In this document: one piece after another, positions 1 through 9,983 of the stretch
Position numbering within the stretch: position 1 is the stretch's first letter
How the letters are laid out: every line of letters starts with the position of its first letter
NCBI GenBank assembly: GCA_039105265.1
Contig: JAPFFF010000017.1
Coordinates: 496,001 to 560,000, forward strand
Source: Tritrichomonas musculus
Taxonomy: Eukaryota; Parabasalia; Tritrichomonadida; Tritrichomonadidae
DNA length: 64,000 bases
Direction: 5' to 3'
Made by a program: the position numbers and the translations under genes
Notes under the pieces: generated by a model
The model's input: only the letters and a program-made list of their open reading frames with translations
Database searches by the model: none
Told to the model about the DNA's origin: nothing

Positions 1-1735
1 GTTTATGTTTCCGACTACCTGTGTTCGAATTGAAAATGAAATGTCTTAACACACTTTTATCGCCAATTAATTTAGATGGAGGAGGAATTTTCTCTCTTGG
101 AATATTTTGAGTGTCAGCATAATCTAAGCATAAAGCTTTTATCGTGTTATATTCTTTTTTCAGAGCATTAATAAATTCTTCTTGAGAAAAACGATTTGTA
201 GTTGGATTGTAACGTTTGTTAGATGGCTTGTTTAATATGAGAACTTGATTCCAATATGTTTCAAATCGTTCAAACTTAATTTCTAATTTATCAAGCTCTG
301 TTTGCATTTTTGTTTGGAAAAAGTCGAACTTTAATGAAAGATCTGAAACATAGCGTAATAATAATTTCTTAATATGTTGATTAGAACTTCGTTTCATGCA
401 TGAATCGCAAATTCGATTAAATTCTGTTGTTTTGCAAACGTTTCTTTGATCGTGATGATGGTTTCGTAAAAAATTATAAGGTGATTTGAAATCAACTTTG
501 ATGGTCTTTAACTCATCTCTGAGTCTAAATACTTCATCACGTAATGCATTTGGTCTCATATTTTTTTCATGTTCCTTTTCAAATGCTTCTTTATAATCGT
601 TTGCTTTAACCCTAAGATGAGTGTTTTCTTCTTTAAGAGATTCATTTTGATCACGGAGAGATGCACAGAGTGCTTTAATATTTCGAATTTCGCTCTTTAA
701 TCGTTCATCATTAGTTGTTATTTCAATATTAGAAAATGAGGTAGATTTAGCATGATCAGTGCGATATATTGGATGTGCAATTTCTGACTCCTGAGATAAT
801 GATTGAATTCTGATCATATTTTCTTGTTGCATTTCTTTTAATTTTTTCTCATATAAAGCAATTTTTTCATCAGATTCTTCATTTTTTCGTGTTAATCTTT
901 TAATTTCTTGTCTCGCTCTTGCTAATTCTTCTTTATGTTGTTCAATTTCTAAAGAATAATCTGATATATTAAACGAATTAAAATTTGGGGGGCTATGAGG
1001 GCTTAAAACGATTTCCCTTTGATTAACAATTGTGGTTTGAAGTTTCGCAATAGTTTGATTTGCTAAATCGAGTTGTTTATCTTTTTCGTACAATTTGGAT
1101 TGTATTTCTTTGATAATTGAGTCTTTCTTTAAAATTTCTTCATCTTTTGTTTTATTCATATTTTCTATTATCTCTGTATGCTCACTAATTTCCGATTTTT
1201 TAAAGCTTTTTGGTGAATCTGATGAAAGCTTGGGTGAAATATGGTCGATTGATTGACTAGAATTCTCAATCTGCCATTTTAATGCATGAACTTCGGATGT
1301 CAATTTTGCGTTTTCAGCTTCAGTAATGGAAATAGATTTTTTCAATGAGGCGTTTTCTAGTAAAGTATCTGATAACAATTTTTGTTTCTCTGCCATTTTT
1401 TGTGTAATATCCATCGTGAATTTGTTATTTGACTCAATAATAGACTGACATGCAGAATTATCTATATTGATTGATGAAAGCAATGACGTACTTTGAGAAG
1501 CAAGCATTGATCGCAATTCCATAGATTCAACTTCAGCACGTTTTAGTCTTTCTTGTAAATCTGCAATTTGCTGTTGATTTGAAAAGTAATCTGAAATTTC
1601 AACTGGCGAAAATTGTTTCTGTTTCATCAAATTTGTAATGTCAACTTCAAGGGCTGCAATCCTTGTTTGGCAAGATTCTTTCTCTTTTTGTAATAATTTA
1701 GCTTGATTTCGTAAGTTGGAAAGTTCAGAAGACAT
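1..1735 (-). CDS. Partial coiled-coil protein (C-terminus beyond the left edge)
   Basis: The frame reads from an ATG at 1733-1735 without a stop to the window edge, so at least 578 residues are present and the C-terminus is missing. The protein starts MSSELSNLRNQAKLLQ and is rich in E, K, Q, L and S with heptad-like spacing through most of its length, so a long coiled coil is expected. A short cysteine pair (CDSC) lies about 440 residues in, after a basic, histidine-containing stretch. No enzymatic motif is visible. A structural, cytoskeletal or Golgi-type role is possible but is inference only. The 5' flank carries ACCGTTA about 55 nt upstream of the ATG. Confidence 0.8.
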   Translation of the reverse strand, partial: MSSELSNLRNQAKLLQKEKESCQTRIAALEVDITNLMKQKQFSPVEISDYFSNQQQIADLQERLKRAEVESMELRSMLASQSTSLLSSINIDNSACQSIIESNNKFTMDITQKMAEKQKLLSDTLLENASLKKSISITEAENAKLTSEVHALKWQIENSSQSIDHISPKLSSDSPKSFKKSEISEHTEIIENMNKTKDEEILKKDSIIKEIQSKLYEKDKQLDLANQTIAKLQTTIVNQREIVLSPHSPPNFNSFNISDYSLEIEQHKEELARARQEIKRLTRKNEESDEKIALYEKKLKEMQQENMIRIQSLSQESEIAHPIYRTDHAKSTSFSNIEITTNDERLKSEIRNIKALCASLRDQNESLKEENTHLRVKANDYKEAFEKEHEKNMRPNALRDEVFRLRDELKTIKVDFKSPYNFLRNHHHDQRNVCKTTEFNRICDSCMKRSSNQHIKKLLLRYVSDLSLKFDFFQTKMQTELDKLEIKFERFETYWNQVLILNKPSNKRYNPTTNRFSQEEFINALKKEYNTIKALCLDYADTQNIPREKIPPPSKLIGDKSVLRHFIFNSNTGSRKHK

Positions 1736-2233
1736 CAAAATTTTCGAAAAAATATAAACAATATTCTTAGTGTACGTTAATTTTTAACGGTCTCATTATC
1801 ATTCAATTTTATTATAATCTCAGAATTCATAGTTATTGTAATGTAATGAATAATTTATTTTATTAAGAATGAATCATCATTTAGCAAAATAATATCAGCA
1901 ATGGTTTTCAATCGCATTAAAATATGCAGAATATGGAATAGTTGATAATTTGTTTAGAGAATTTTTCTGAGTCTTGGATTGAATTTAATTATTTTAATAA
2001 AAAGTATTCAAAAATTTAAAATATACTATACAATTGTTTTCAAAAAATAATATTGAAAAGCAATCAACTTTTATCTTAATATATATTATTTATTATTAGG
2101 ATATTTTAAAAATTCAAGAGTGAATTACTCTTCTAATATAGATAAATCAAATTAATTGTATTTTTGGAAACAAATTCATCTTTTTTTTCAATCGTTTTTT
2201 GAATTATAATCTGGTCAAATCAATGTTAATAGT
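1736..2233. other. Intergenic spacer between divergent genes
   Basis: This AT-rich spacer lies between the coiled-coil gene, read leftward, and the SNARE gene, read rightward, so it must hold both promoters. TAACGGT at 1785-1791 resembles the Myb-type element seen near other starts in the window. No coding frame or RNA gene is apparent. Confidence 0.6.
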
Positions 2234-2833
2234 ATGACTGATATAGAGTTTTCACAGTACCAAGACCATATCACAAATCTTCTCAACGAATATAAAAGTA
2301 GTATTAATGAATATCCTAATGCCGGATATAATGATCGTGCTAATCAACTTTCCACAATCAGGGATAAGTATAATCAATTAAAACGAGATCTAAGCGAATG
2401 GAACTCAACTTCTGCAACTTGGCCTCCCCCTTTACGGAACAAAGTTCGTGAATGTACTGACCAGATTAAAGCTGAAGTTGAGCGCTTGAACGTTTCGTTC
2501 AATTCCAGCGTTTCTGAAATAGCTCGCCAAGATCTCCTTGGTAATTCAATTGGTGTCAGTCTTGAACAAGAAGCAGCTGCTAATTCGTTAATTGAAAATG
2601 CGAATCAGTCCAAAGAATTGGGTATGGGAATTCTTGACGAATTAAGTCGTCAAAGAGGTAAAATGGGTAGCATATCAACCAGATTAACACAAATGAATGG
2701 AGATCTTGATAGAACAGACTCTGTTCTTCATGAAATGCAGTGCAGAGATAGACAAAGAAAATACTTTTTATGGGGCGTTAATATATTTCTTTTTATTACA
2801 TTGTGCGTATTTATATATTATATTCTGAAATAA
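2234..2833 (+). CDS. VTI1: Qb-SNARE, Vti1-like
   Basis: This 199-residue tail-anchored SNARE has the usual Vti1 length and layout. An N-terminal helical region covers about residues 1-95, a SNARE heptad motif covers about 112-171, and a single hydrophobic anchor lies at 177-198 at the extreme C-terminus. The central layer residue is Q140 in ELSRQRGKM, matching the Q-R context of Vti1 proteins, which makes this a Q-SNARE of the Qb class. Vti1 proteins act in Golgi, endosome and vacuole fusion, paired with syntaxin, Qc and R-SNARE partners. GS28- or membrin-type Golgi Qb-SNAREs are the main alternatives. The ATG is the first in frame and the gene has no intron. Confidence 0.8.
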   Translation: MTDIEFSQYQDHITNLLNEYKSSINEYPNAGYNDRANQLSTIRDKYNQLKRDLSEWNSTSATWPPPLRNKVRECTDQIKAEVERLNVSFNSSVSEIARQDLLGNSIGVSLEQEAAANSLIENANQSKELGMGILDELSRQRGKMGSISTRLTQMNGDLDRTDSVLHEMQCRDRQRKYFLWGVNIFLFITLCVFIYYILK

Positions 2834-3541
2834 TTTTGCAGTGTTAAATTACGATTGTAACTGAAAAATGCTTACGACAAGAAGTAAAATATTATAAATG
2901 TGAAGAAGCTTAATTTTTTCCATAATACAATTTATATTCAATAAAAATGTATTTAACTTAGTATTTATGAAATATTTTATGAAGATTGACTGTGATATTT
3001 TTTAAGTATGATAAGATAAGCACATAAACTAAAATCTAAAACTATAATTCACCCATTTCAATATAAAGTTATCGTCATAGTGAAATTATTGAATTGGATT
3101 TTTAAGTTTCCTTTTCACCTTTTTGATTATAGACATGCAAAGAAACTTAAAAATTAGTACTTTTCTCTTTTGCTTTCATTCTCCACATGCCATATTCGAA
3201 TTGTTTAATTAGATAAACGATATGTATCATACAGTCTGGGCATTTCAAATCGTCCATTTTAACGGATATTTGACCATAAATTGGCCTTTAAAGATGCCAA
3301 AAAGTGTCGATTCGAAATGCACAGACTTCAAATAATATCTGCATGATTGTCCTCTTTCAATGTTCTTTGAGACAACAATCATCTGGAACACCTTTTTTTT
3401 TTTTTTTTTTTTTTTTTTATTTCAAACAAAGTGAAAATATTTGTATTCACTTTTATTTAATTGAAAATATAGAATGAAAGCTTTTCATATATGAATTGAA
3501 TACTATTCAGAATTTTGATCCATCAAAAAGTTTATATTAAC
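2834..3541. other. Intergenic spacer with three successive hairpins and a T26 run
   Basis: About 700 nt without a coding frame. It contains a perfect 13-bp inverted repeat (3098-3110 with 3142-3154), a 95-bp hairpin unit (listed separately), and an 8-bp stem (3343-3350 with 3375-3382), followed by 26 uninterrupted T residues at 3393-3418. The order hairpin-hairpin-hairpin-T run could be a Pol III-type RNA gene or a group of small foldback elements. I could not match it to a known RNA family. Confidence 0.45.
3233..3327. repeat. 95-bp hairpin/foldback unit
   Basis: The arms AGTCTGGGCATTTCAAATCG and, in reverse complement at the other end, AGTCTGTGCATTTCGAATCG match at 18 of 20 positions. Pairing continues weakly inward, leaving a loop of about 40 nt. 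It is richer in G+C than its surroundings. It could be a small MITE or a structured RNA. No clear target-site duplication is visible. Confidence 0.5.
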
Positions 3542-5830
3542 ATGAGTATCACTAATGATTTTTTCGTTTACTATCAAGGTGAAGAAGATTATTTCCTTAA
3601 AATTAAGACCACATATGCCAAATATTCGAATCTTTTTCAACTTTTCGGTAGTTTTTTGAATGAATTCGTCACAACTTTTAATTTGAAAAATATAAATACC
3701 GCAAACACGCAATTTTATTATATAGATACTATTACAGACAAAAAAACGCTTGTTACCAACTTCTCATTAAATATTCCTGAGTCAAAATACGAATATCTCA
3801 TCCGCCCAAAAGAAATTACTGATGATTCATATCCAAACGCATTAACTGATGATTGCTTAATTGATTCGATGATCGAAAAAGGGCAAGATTTTGAATCACG
3901 GAGATTCTATTTCACAGCATATTCATTTTATTTAGCAGCAGGGGAAAAGGCAATTCCAAATCTCGTTAAAATGTTCTATGAACTCAATGATTTTCAAAGT
4001 ATCACAAAATATCTGGATGACATATCTACTCAATATGATAAAGATCCTTACTTAAACGAAATTTTAGGATACACTTATGAATGGATGAATGACAAATCAA
4101 AAGCAATAGAAACTTTTTGGCTTTTTAAAGATAGAGAACCTATTCAATCTGTTGCCTATAATCGTCTATTATTTTCTTCAGGTTCAATCAAAGCAAGAAA
4201 TCAACCAAAAGTTTCCATTGAAAAAGAAATATTATCTTGTATGAAACCTGGTGAAATTATTTTTGATACTCAATCAATAGCAGATAATTCATTCTTTTGT
4301 AAACCTCCTCGATCTGAAAAGATTTACACCTACGAAGTAATTAAAACATTTACTGAGCGATCATTATTTAAGGAAGCTATTGAGTTTTGCATTAAAAATG
4401 CTCGTTTTTTCAAGTTAAATCTTCCAATTCTGGCAAATAAAAGTGAACTAGCATTAAACTTTGTTTCTGCTATTTCAAATGAAACCTTAACTTTTTCAAT
4501 TGCACGCGAAGTATGCGCATGCTTTATAAATCAAAACCAATCTGATGCAGCAATAAAACTTGCTACTTTTTTATACAATCAAAATAAAGTTGAAATTAAC
4601 TCAATATCGCTTTTAATGCACATTTATTATTCCACAGCCAAATTTGATAAAATAGCAACTGTTGCATCCGAGATGATCGAAAATTTTGATCCAAAAGCAC
4701 GATACTATGATATTAGATTGGATTCTTTATTAATGAGGATGATGAAAATCCCAGCGTTTAACCAAAATTTCGATTCAGACAATGAAATCAATTTGAAAAG
4801 ATATGGAATGGAACGACATGGAATATCGATAAATACTCAAGAATTAGATTTAGTTCAAAATTGCAATCGATATAGTTTTGTTATTTACATAGTTTTTTAC
4901 TTATTAGTTAATCATAATTTGAGAGAAGTAAATGATATAATGCCACTTTATTTCAAATCAATTAAATGGGGCTTGGAATTCAGGAAAAAAGATGAATTAA
5001 CCGAAATATTCAACATTCTTTCTCAAGTTAATTCTAATATCGTTACAAGTTTATACTTTTCACCAGAAAATAAAAAGTTTTTCGTTTTTGGTGATTTTTC
5101 CGTCTTAATTTTTGCTAATGTTGTTTTCAAAGTAACCGAAAAAGCTATTAATGGCGAATCTGATGCTTTTGTTGAATGTCCTAGTTCAAAAAATGGAAAA
5201 AATAAAAGCAAAAACATAATTAATTTGAATGATTTCCAAGATTTTTGGAGTTATCAAGCAATGATGAACCAGGATGAAAATGGAACCCTTGTTCAAGCAG
5301 AATGCCTTGTTATTCCAGAATTTTCTCTTTGGAGGCTTCGTGAAGGGAAAAAAAGAAAATTTGTTAGTGCATCTTTTGACTCTAGACTAAAAGATATCAA
5401 AGATGCGCTTAATAAATCAAAATCAATTGATGATCCCGTAGTTTTTATGTTTGGAAAGAGAGATGTTACAAAGCATATTCCAAATTTGATTTTGAAAAGA
5501 AAATTTAAATCCTTTGAAGAATTGAAAAATGAATATTCATCTTTATTTTTGGATGCGATAAGGAAAATTCGTTCTTTCCTGCCAAGAGCCAAAATTATTA
5601 TACAACTTGATTATTCTAATTATAGTAATTCTAATTATTCAACGTTATTTTATGAAGCTATTTCACAAAATGTACCTGATAATGTCGAAATAATTCTTCC
5701 TCTTGAAAAATACAAGCGGACATTTCTTTCCCAAAATGTATCTTTAACAAATGAAAAAATAATTGATGTCGTGAATTCTTATTTATATCAACAATTTATT
5801 GATAAAAGTAAGAAATTATATAATAAATAA
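3542..5830 (+). CDS. TPR-like helical-repeat protein of unknown function
   Basis: The frame opens further upstream only with a TTG, so the first ATG (MSITNDFF) is taken as the start, giving 762 residues. The middle of the protein has TPR-like helical hairpins, for example AYSFYLAAGEKAIPNLVKMF and LGYTYEWMNDKSKAIETF, so an alpha-solenoid is likely. The C-terminal 250 residues alternate predicted strands and helices (VVFMFGKRDV, then AKIIIQLDYS, then VEIILPLEKY), suggesting a separate alpha/beta domain. I do not recognise the family. It converges on the RING gene, and the spacer between them has a T18/A12 tract that could end both transcripts. Confidence 0.75.
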   Translation: MSITNDFFVYYQGEEDYFLKIKTTYAKYSNLFQLFGSFLNEFVTTFNLKNINTANTQFYYIDTITDKKTLVTNFSLNIPESKYEYLIRPKEITDDSYPNALTDDCLIDSMIEKGQDFESRRFYFTAYSFYLAAGEKAIPNLVKMFYELNDFQSITKYLDDISTQYDKDPYLNEILGYTYEWMNDKSKAIETFWLFKDREPIQSVAYNRLLFSSGSIKARNQPKVSIEKEILSCMKPGEIIFDTQSIADNSFFCKPPRSEKIYTYEVIKTFTERSLFKEAIEFCIKNARFFKLNLPILANKSELALNFVSAISNETLTFSIAREVCACFINQNQSDAAIKLATFLYNQNKVEINSISLLMHIYYSTAKFDKIATVASEMIENFDPKARYYDIRLDSLLMRMMKIPAFNQNFDSDNEINLKRYGMERHGISINTQELDLVQNCNRYSFVIYIVFYLLVNHNLREVNDIMPLYFKSIKWGLEFRKKDELTEIFNILSQVNSNIVTSLYFSPENKKFFVFGDFSVLIFANVVFKVTEKAINGESDAFVECPSSKNGKNKSKNIINLNDFQDFWSYQAMMNQDENGTLVQAECLVIPEFSLWRLREGKKRKFVSASFDSRLKDIKDALNKSKSIDDPVVFMFGKRDVTKHIPNLILKRKFKSFEELKNEYSSLFLDAIRKIRSFLPRAKIIIQLDYSNYSNSNYSTLFYEAISQNVPDNVEIILPLEKYKRTFLSQNVSLTNEKIIDVVNSYLYQQFIDKSKKLYNK

Positions 5831-5996
5831 TATATTATGGAAATGACTTTCTCATTCTTATTTTCATGATTGCCATCATAAAAATATTATTTTTTTTTTT
5901 TTTTTTTAAAAAAAAAAAATAAAAAAAAGCAGGCACAATATGCTTTGTAAAAATCTTTGGAAAGCACAAACCTGTTCATTCACAAACAAAAATATC

Positions 5997-6866
5997 TTAA
6001 AAAATCACAAGAGAAATTGGTATTAACTGATCAAATTCAACTTGGTGGATCCATGATGAAAATTCTGTTCGACAAACTGGGCAAGTTAATTGAATTGATC
6101 CCCATTTACAAAAGCAATTTAAACAAAAGTGATGGCCACATGGCAATGTTATATAAAAGAGAACATTTTCCAAACAAACTGGACAAGTAAAACCCTTTTT
6201 TTCGAATCGCGTTCCAAACTCAGGAGGGAAATCTTTTGATAAAAGTAGCTTAATAAAATCAATTATCCAAATTAATAAAAAAATTGATTTAAAAATTATA
6301 TAAGAAGTTTGCATTAAAATCGGATGAAATTCAGAAAATACTGTAAGTGAATCAAACCATATAAACGATACTAAAAATGTACGTGCTCCCGCGAAAAAGC
6401 GAGGAAGAACGGAAAAAAGGAAGAATCCATGACCAACACATGTTGTAAAGAAAAAAGATACAAAAGTTTGCTGAATAAGTAGTAATAATAAGAAAAGGGT
6501 TTGCGAAAATAAGAAACTAAGAGCAATACAATCTATCAAACTGAGGCTGCCATGATGCTCAATCATATATGTCACTAATAGATATCCGCTCCAGCCAATT
6601 GATACTTGCTCTAAGATCATTAAAGAATCAATTATTCTGATTAACGATGGATATTCAATGCTCCCTTCACTAATAGATTTAATTTGAGAAGATAGTATAT
6701 CAACCCTTCTCCATAATAGTAGAAAAACAAGCCCTGCACATAGTATTAAGGGTAATCTTCCAACGCAAATTTTGCAAACTATAATTACGCTTAAAAAAAT
6801 ATGTATCCCAATACTTCTTTTTGATTCTGGACGCCATATATCATCTTTTTTGGGAAGTAAAAACAT
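5997..6866 (-). CDS. Multi-spanning membrane RING-type E3 ubiquitin ligase
   Basis: This 289-residue protein has about five to six hydrophobic segments followed by a C-terminal C3HC4 RING. From the ATG at 6866 the zinc ligands are C228, C231, C243, H245, C248, C251, C262 and C265 (CPVC, CGHHFCLNC, CPVC). Membrane segments followed by a terminal RING are typical of RNFT1/2 and, more loosely, Hrd1-type ligases, which ubiquitinate ER or other membrane substrates. The longer frame starts with TTG, so the first ATG (MFLLPKKDD) was chosen. The RING call is firm; the subfamily is inference. Confidence 0.85.
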   Translation of the reverse strand: MFLLPKKDDIWRPESKRSIGIHIFLSVIIVCKICVGRLPLILCAGLVFLLLWRRVDILSSQIKSISEGSIEYPSLIRIIDSLMILEQVSIGWSGYLLVTYMIEHHGSLSLIDCIALSFLFSQTLFLLLLLIQQTFVSFFFTTCVGHGFFLFSVLPRFFAGARTFLVSFIWFDSLTVFSEFHPILMQTSYIIFKSIFLLIWIIDFIKLLLSKDFPPEFGTRFEKKGFTCPVCLENVLFYITLPCGHHFCLNCFCKWGSIQLTCPVCRTEFSSWIHQVEFDQLIPISLVIF

Positions 6867-7162
6867 TTGATGAGTATTTATATATTCTTTCAATTCATAA
6901 TCGTTATAATAATGAAATGTTAACTAAAATTTTTGTAATGAGCATCAAGAATATTTCAAATATTTTAACTTAATGATGAGATAATATAAAAAAGAGAGAC
7001 TTAATGATGGATTCAATAAACCTTTAGATTATAACAAAATTTACAATCGTTTTTTAATAATTTCAAAATAAAGAAATTGATTTTCCGATATTCCACACAA
7101 TTGATTTAAATATAAAAAGAGGCTGATATCTGTTCTATTTAATAATAATAATAATAATAAAA

Positions 7163-7591
7163 TCATTCTTCTTCAATTGAATTAAATTGGATCTTACTAA
7201 CAAATTCTCTTGGAACAGCAATTGTCCCATCATTTGTTTCGCATATAATGTAAATTGAATTCGGATCAACTTTTTCTGGCTTTTTCTTCACATCAAGGAT
7301 GAAATCTATATCGATATCTAATTCAATTTTGGAATTTCCAATGACATCTATTATTTGCTTTGTTTCTTTTTTATCATCTTTTAAGTACTGCGAAAAAATA
7401 GTATATTTTTTATTTTCTTCTTTATAAACGTAGCAATAATTAATTGCTTTTGCTTGAAAAGAACGTGGATAATTCTTAATTCTGACATATAAAGGTTCTA
7501 AAATATGAATATTTGAATTAATAGTATGCATTATATTTATTTGACATTTACATTCATAACTTTTTCTATTCATCTCAAATTTTGTATCCAT
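7163..7591 (-). CDS. Small protein of unknown function
   Basis: About 142 residues from the first ATG (MDTKFEMNRKSYEC). The open frame extends 17 codons upstream, but only from a TTG and with a hydrophobic stretch, so whether the protein has a signal anchor depends on the start. The sequence alternates charged and beta-prone segments (IELDIDIDFILDV; SIYIICETNDGTIAV) and ends in acidic EEE. No known domain is recognised. A short (AAT)n run at about 7141-7160 lies just past the stop. It sits between the RING and DHHC genes, all read leftward with short spacers. Confidence 0.6.
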   Translation of the reverse strand: MDTKFEMNRKSYECKCQINIMHTINSNIHILEPLYVRIKNYPRSFQAKAINYCYVYKEENKKYTIFSQYLKDDKKETKQIIDVIGNSKIELDIDIDFILDVKKKPEKVDPNSIYIICETNDGTIAVPREFVSKIQFNSIEEE

Positions 7592-7789
7592 GATATATTT
7601 GAATGATACAAAATTTATAATTATCAAAAACAACAATAACAAATTACACTGGAATAAATCATTAGCATCTAATGTTTATGGAAAATATAAGAAAAAACAA
7701 AATTAATATATAATATTCAAATATATATAAATCCAATACTTCTGGTGGAATTGTTGTAAAAACATCAAAAAAATACTTTTGAATCATAT

Positions 7790-8575
7790 TTAATCATCTT
7801 TTTCATGATTCATTGTTCTATATTTTTCCCATTGAAATGGATTTGCAAATTCATATCGAAGAGGTCTTGGAATCAACCAGTCAATTGACGGGGGCCCAAA
7901 AACTTGCTGAAATCGTTCATATTTTGTCAGGCCATCTTCGAAGTGAACATCATATAATAATTCAATGGTAGTTTTACCTTTGAATGCTGAAGATAATTGC
8001 TGAAAAAGAAAAACGCCTAATAAAAAAGATAACGACACTCCAACAAGAACATTAAAAGCTAAAAAGAAAGGAAAAGAATCAAATTCGTTAATGAAAATAG
8101 AAGCAAGACTTGTCCCAGCATAAATTAAAAGCATTCCAATTGCGTAAACAAAATACTGAATGAATATTTTTTTGTTTCTCAATGCAATACAGCGGCCAAA
8201 AACCGAGCAATGATGATCCATACATGCAAAACAGCAGTTGCAGGTAGAGCAATGATGTGTACGAAATGGCTTCAAACCTCCACATTTAGGGCAGAGGATT
8301 TTACAATGCTGACGCTCGTCTTCATAATTATTGTTGATTAATTCTAATTTCATGCTTCCAGGATCATCGAAAAGTAAAACAGCGAATGAAGTAAGCCAAC
8401 AAATAAAAAATATGGAAAAGAAGAACCAGAGAATTACAACTGTGATATAATACTTTGCATAAATCAAACCAGCAAACCCACCAGAAATACATGTATGAAT
8501 CAAAAATAATGTCATTACAAAGATTAAAATCGATGGAATGTAGATTAACTTTGATCTGATTGATTTCCAATTCAT
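7790..8575 (-). CDS. DHHC-type protein S-acyltransferase (palmitoyltransferase)
   Basis: This 261-residue protein has two N-terminal membrane segments (about 11-32 and 43-69), a cysteine-rich DHHC domain (about 91-136) and two more segments (about 140-162 and 168-192). The domain shows CPKC, HHC, C and DHHC at 120-123, where C123 is the cysteine that carries the acyl intermediate. The conserved TTxE motif follows as TTIE at 202-205. Such enzymes attach palmitate to cysteines of membrane-associated proteins from palmitoyl-CoA, mainly at the Golgi, ER or plasma membrane. Length and order fit the family exactly. Substrates cannot be inferred. Confidence 0.95.
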   Translation of the reverse strand: MNWKSIRSKLIYIPSILIFVMTLFLIHTCISGGFAGLIYAKYYITVVILWFFFSIFFICWLTSFAVLLFDDPGSMKLELINNNYEDERQHCKILCPKCGGLKPFRTHHCSTCNCCFACMDHHCSVFGRCIALRNKKIFIQYFVYAIGMLLIYAGTSLASIFINEFDSFPFFLAFNVLVGVSLSFLLGVFLFQQLSSAFKGKTTIELLYDVHFEDGLTKYERFQQVFGPPSIDWLIPRPLRYEFANPFQWEKYRTMNHEKDD

Positions 8576-8792
8576 TTTTTATTTCGCTAAATAAGAAATG
8601 AAAATAATTCAAAAATATTCAAAAAATTTGAAATTAAAAAAAGAGCAGTAATGATTATGAAAAAAGTAGGTTTGATATATAGTATATTCGATTTTTTCAT
8701 AATAAAGTTATTTTTATTTATATCTTAATCTGAACTAAATAATAATATTAATTCAAAAACACTAAAACGAAAACAAAAACAAAAAAATTAGA

Positions 8793-9983
8793 TCAGTGAT
8801 TAGCTGCTAACACATTTGCTGGAATTTTCTGAAGAGATGCAGCCTCTGGATTAAATTCTGGTGTTTGGCAGAATTGGAGGAAAAGAGTTTCAATTCTTTT
8901 TCTTAAACCAACAAGAGAAGCTTCACTTCTTCCTCTATTTAATAAATCTGCTTCTCTGTCAATCAATGTAATTAAGTCTTGAGTTAGTTGACAGTTAAAT
9001 TCTTTAACAGTTTGTTTTAACAACAAAAGAATTTCAATTCTCTCATCTGCAGTTACTCCTTCAAATTTAAGTGCACGGTATAAGTTCCTAAGTTCTTTTG
9101 CACGCATTGAATTTGGCGTTCGGACTTTAATGATTTCTCCGTTTGTCAATTGCCATAGTTTCTTTTTAGAAAGATTATCTAAATCCTTATCGTTTCGGTA
9201 TTCCGTATTCTGTTTCTTTGCTTCTATCTTCATTCGATCAATTGTATGAAGTAACTCTGTTTCTTTTTGAAGGAGTTCTTGAAGAAGCCTTTTCCTTTCT
9301 TCCTCAGGATGATTTCCTTCATTGATTGCTTGGGTTTCTTGCCAGTGCCATGCAGCAAGTTCGTCAAGAAGAACTTTGAAATCCTGAGCTGTCCTTGGAT
9401 GACGCCTTCTTTCAATCTCAATCATTCGTTTCGTCTCAAGTTCTTCTTGAACCTTCTTTTCTTGTTCTTCCATTTGCTTCTTTTCTTGCTCTAATTCAAG
9501 CCTCATCTTTGCTACTAATTGACGAGCAAAGAGACCACGGGTAACTCTTTGAATCTTTAAAGCTGAAACTTGGCGGATGAAAAGTTCGTCTTTTGCAAGC
9601 ATATATGGTTTTGCATCAAGAGTAGGATACTCGTCATTTATAAATTGATGGAAAAAAGGAGTTTGACATCCAAATTCGCGAGCTGTCTGAGCGTCATCTG
9701 ATGAAGTAATTTGAGTTTGGCATGCTCTGTGAAATTTGTCTATTAGTTTGTCGAGACCTCTTTGGTGTGGAAGGAGAGCTGTTTGTCCAGCAACATGATG
9801 ATATTCTTCACCTGTTACACGGTTCTTGTAACCACCAAGAAAAGGCTTATGATCTGGTAAGTTATATTCTATATCAACGACAATTTTGGTTGGACCATTT
9901 GGTCGCATAACTGTGACCTCGTGGCGAGACGGACGTTCCATAAAGCTGTCAAGATCAGCTGAAATTATTCCATTATCAGTCAT
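8793..9983 (-). CDS. IQUB: IQUB-like axonemal protein (IQ motif)
   Basis: This 396-residue protein matches the central and C-terminal part of IQUB. It has the KPFLGGYKNRVTGEEYHH segment with a later GQT, an IQ calmodulin-binding motif at 144-155 (IQRVTRGLFARQ), a charged coiled coil (about 160-200), and the conserved W-x(n)-E region with ELLQKETELLHTIDRMK. IQUB belongs to the RSP1-type radial spoke of motile cilia and flagella in animals and protists. The ubiquitin-like domain of the animal protein is not evident at this N-terminus, so this copy may be shorter by design. The start is the only plausible ATG. It is divergent from the RRM gene. Confidence 0.78.
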   Translation of the reverse strand: MTDNGIISADLDSFMERPSRHEVTVMRPNGPTKIVVDIEYNLPDHKPFLGGYKNRVTGEEYHHVAGQTALLPHQRGLDKLIDKFHRACQTQITSSDDAQTAREFGCQTPFFHQFINDEYPTLDAKPYMLAKDELFIRQVSALKIQRVTRGLFARQLVAKMRLELEQEKKQMEEQEKKVQEELETKRMIEIERRRHPRTAQDFKVLLDELAAWHWQETQAINEGNHPEEERKRLLQELLQKETELLHTIDRMKIEAKKQNTEYRNDKDLDNLSKKKLWQLTNGEIIKVRTPNSMRAKELRNLYRALKFEGVTADERIEILLLLKQTVKEFNCQLTQDLITLIDREADLLNRGRSEASLVGLRKRIETLFLQFCQTPEFNPEAASLQKIPANVLAANH

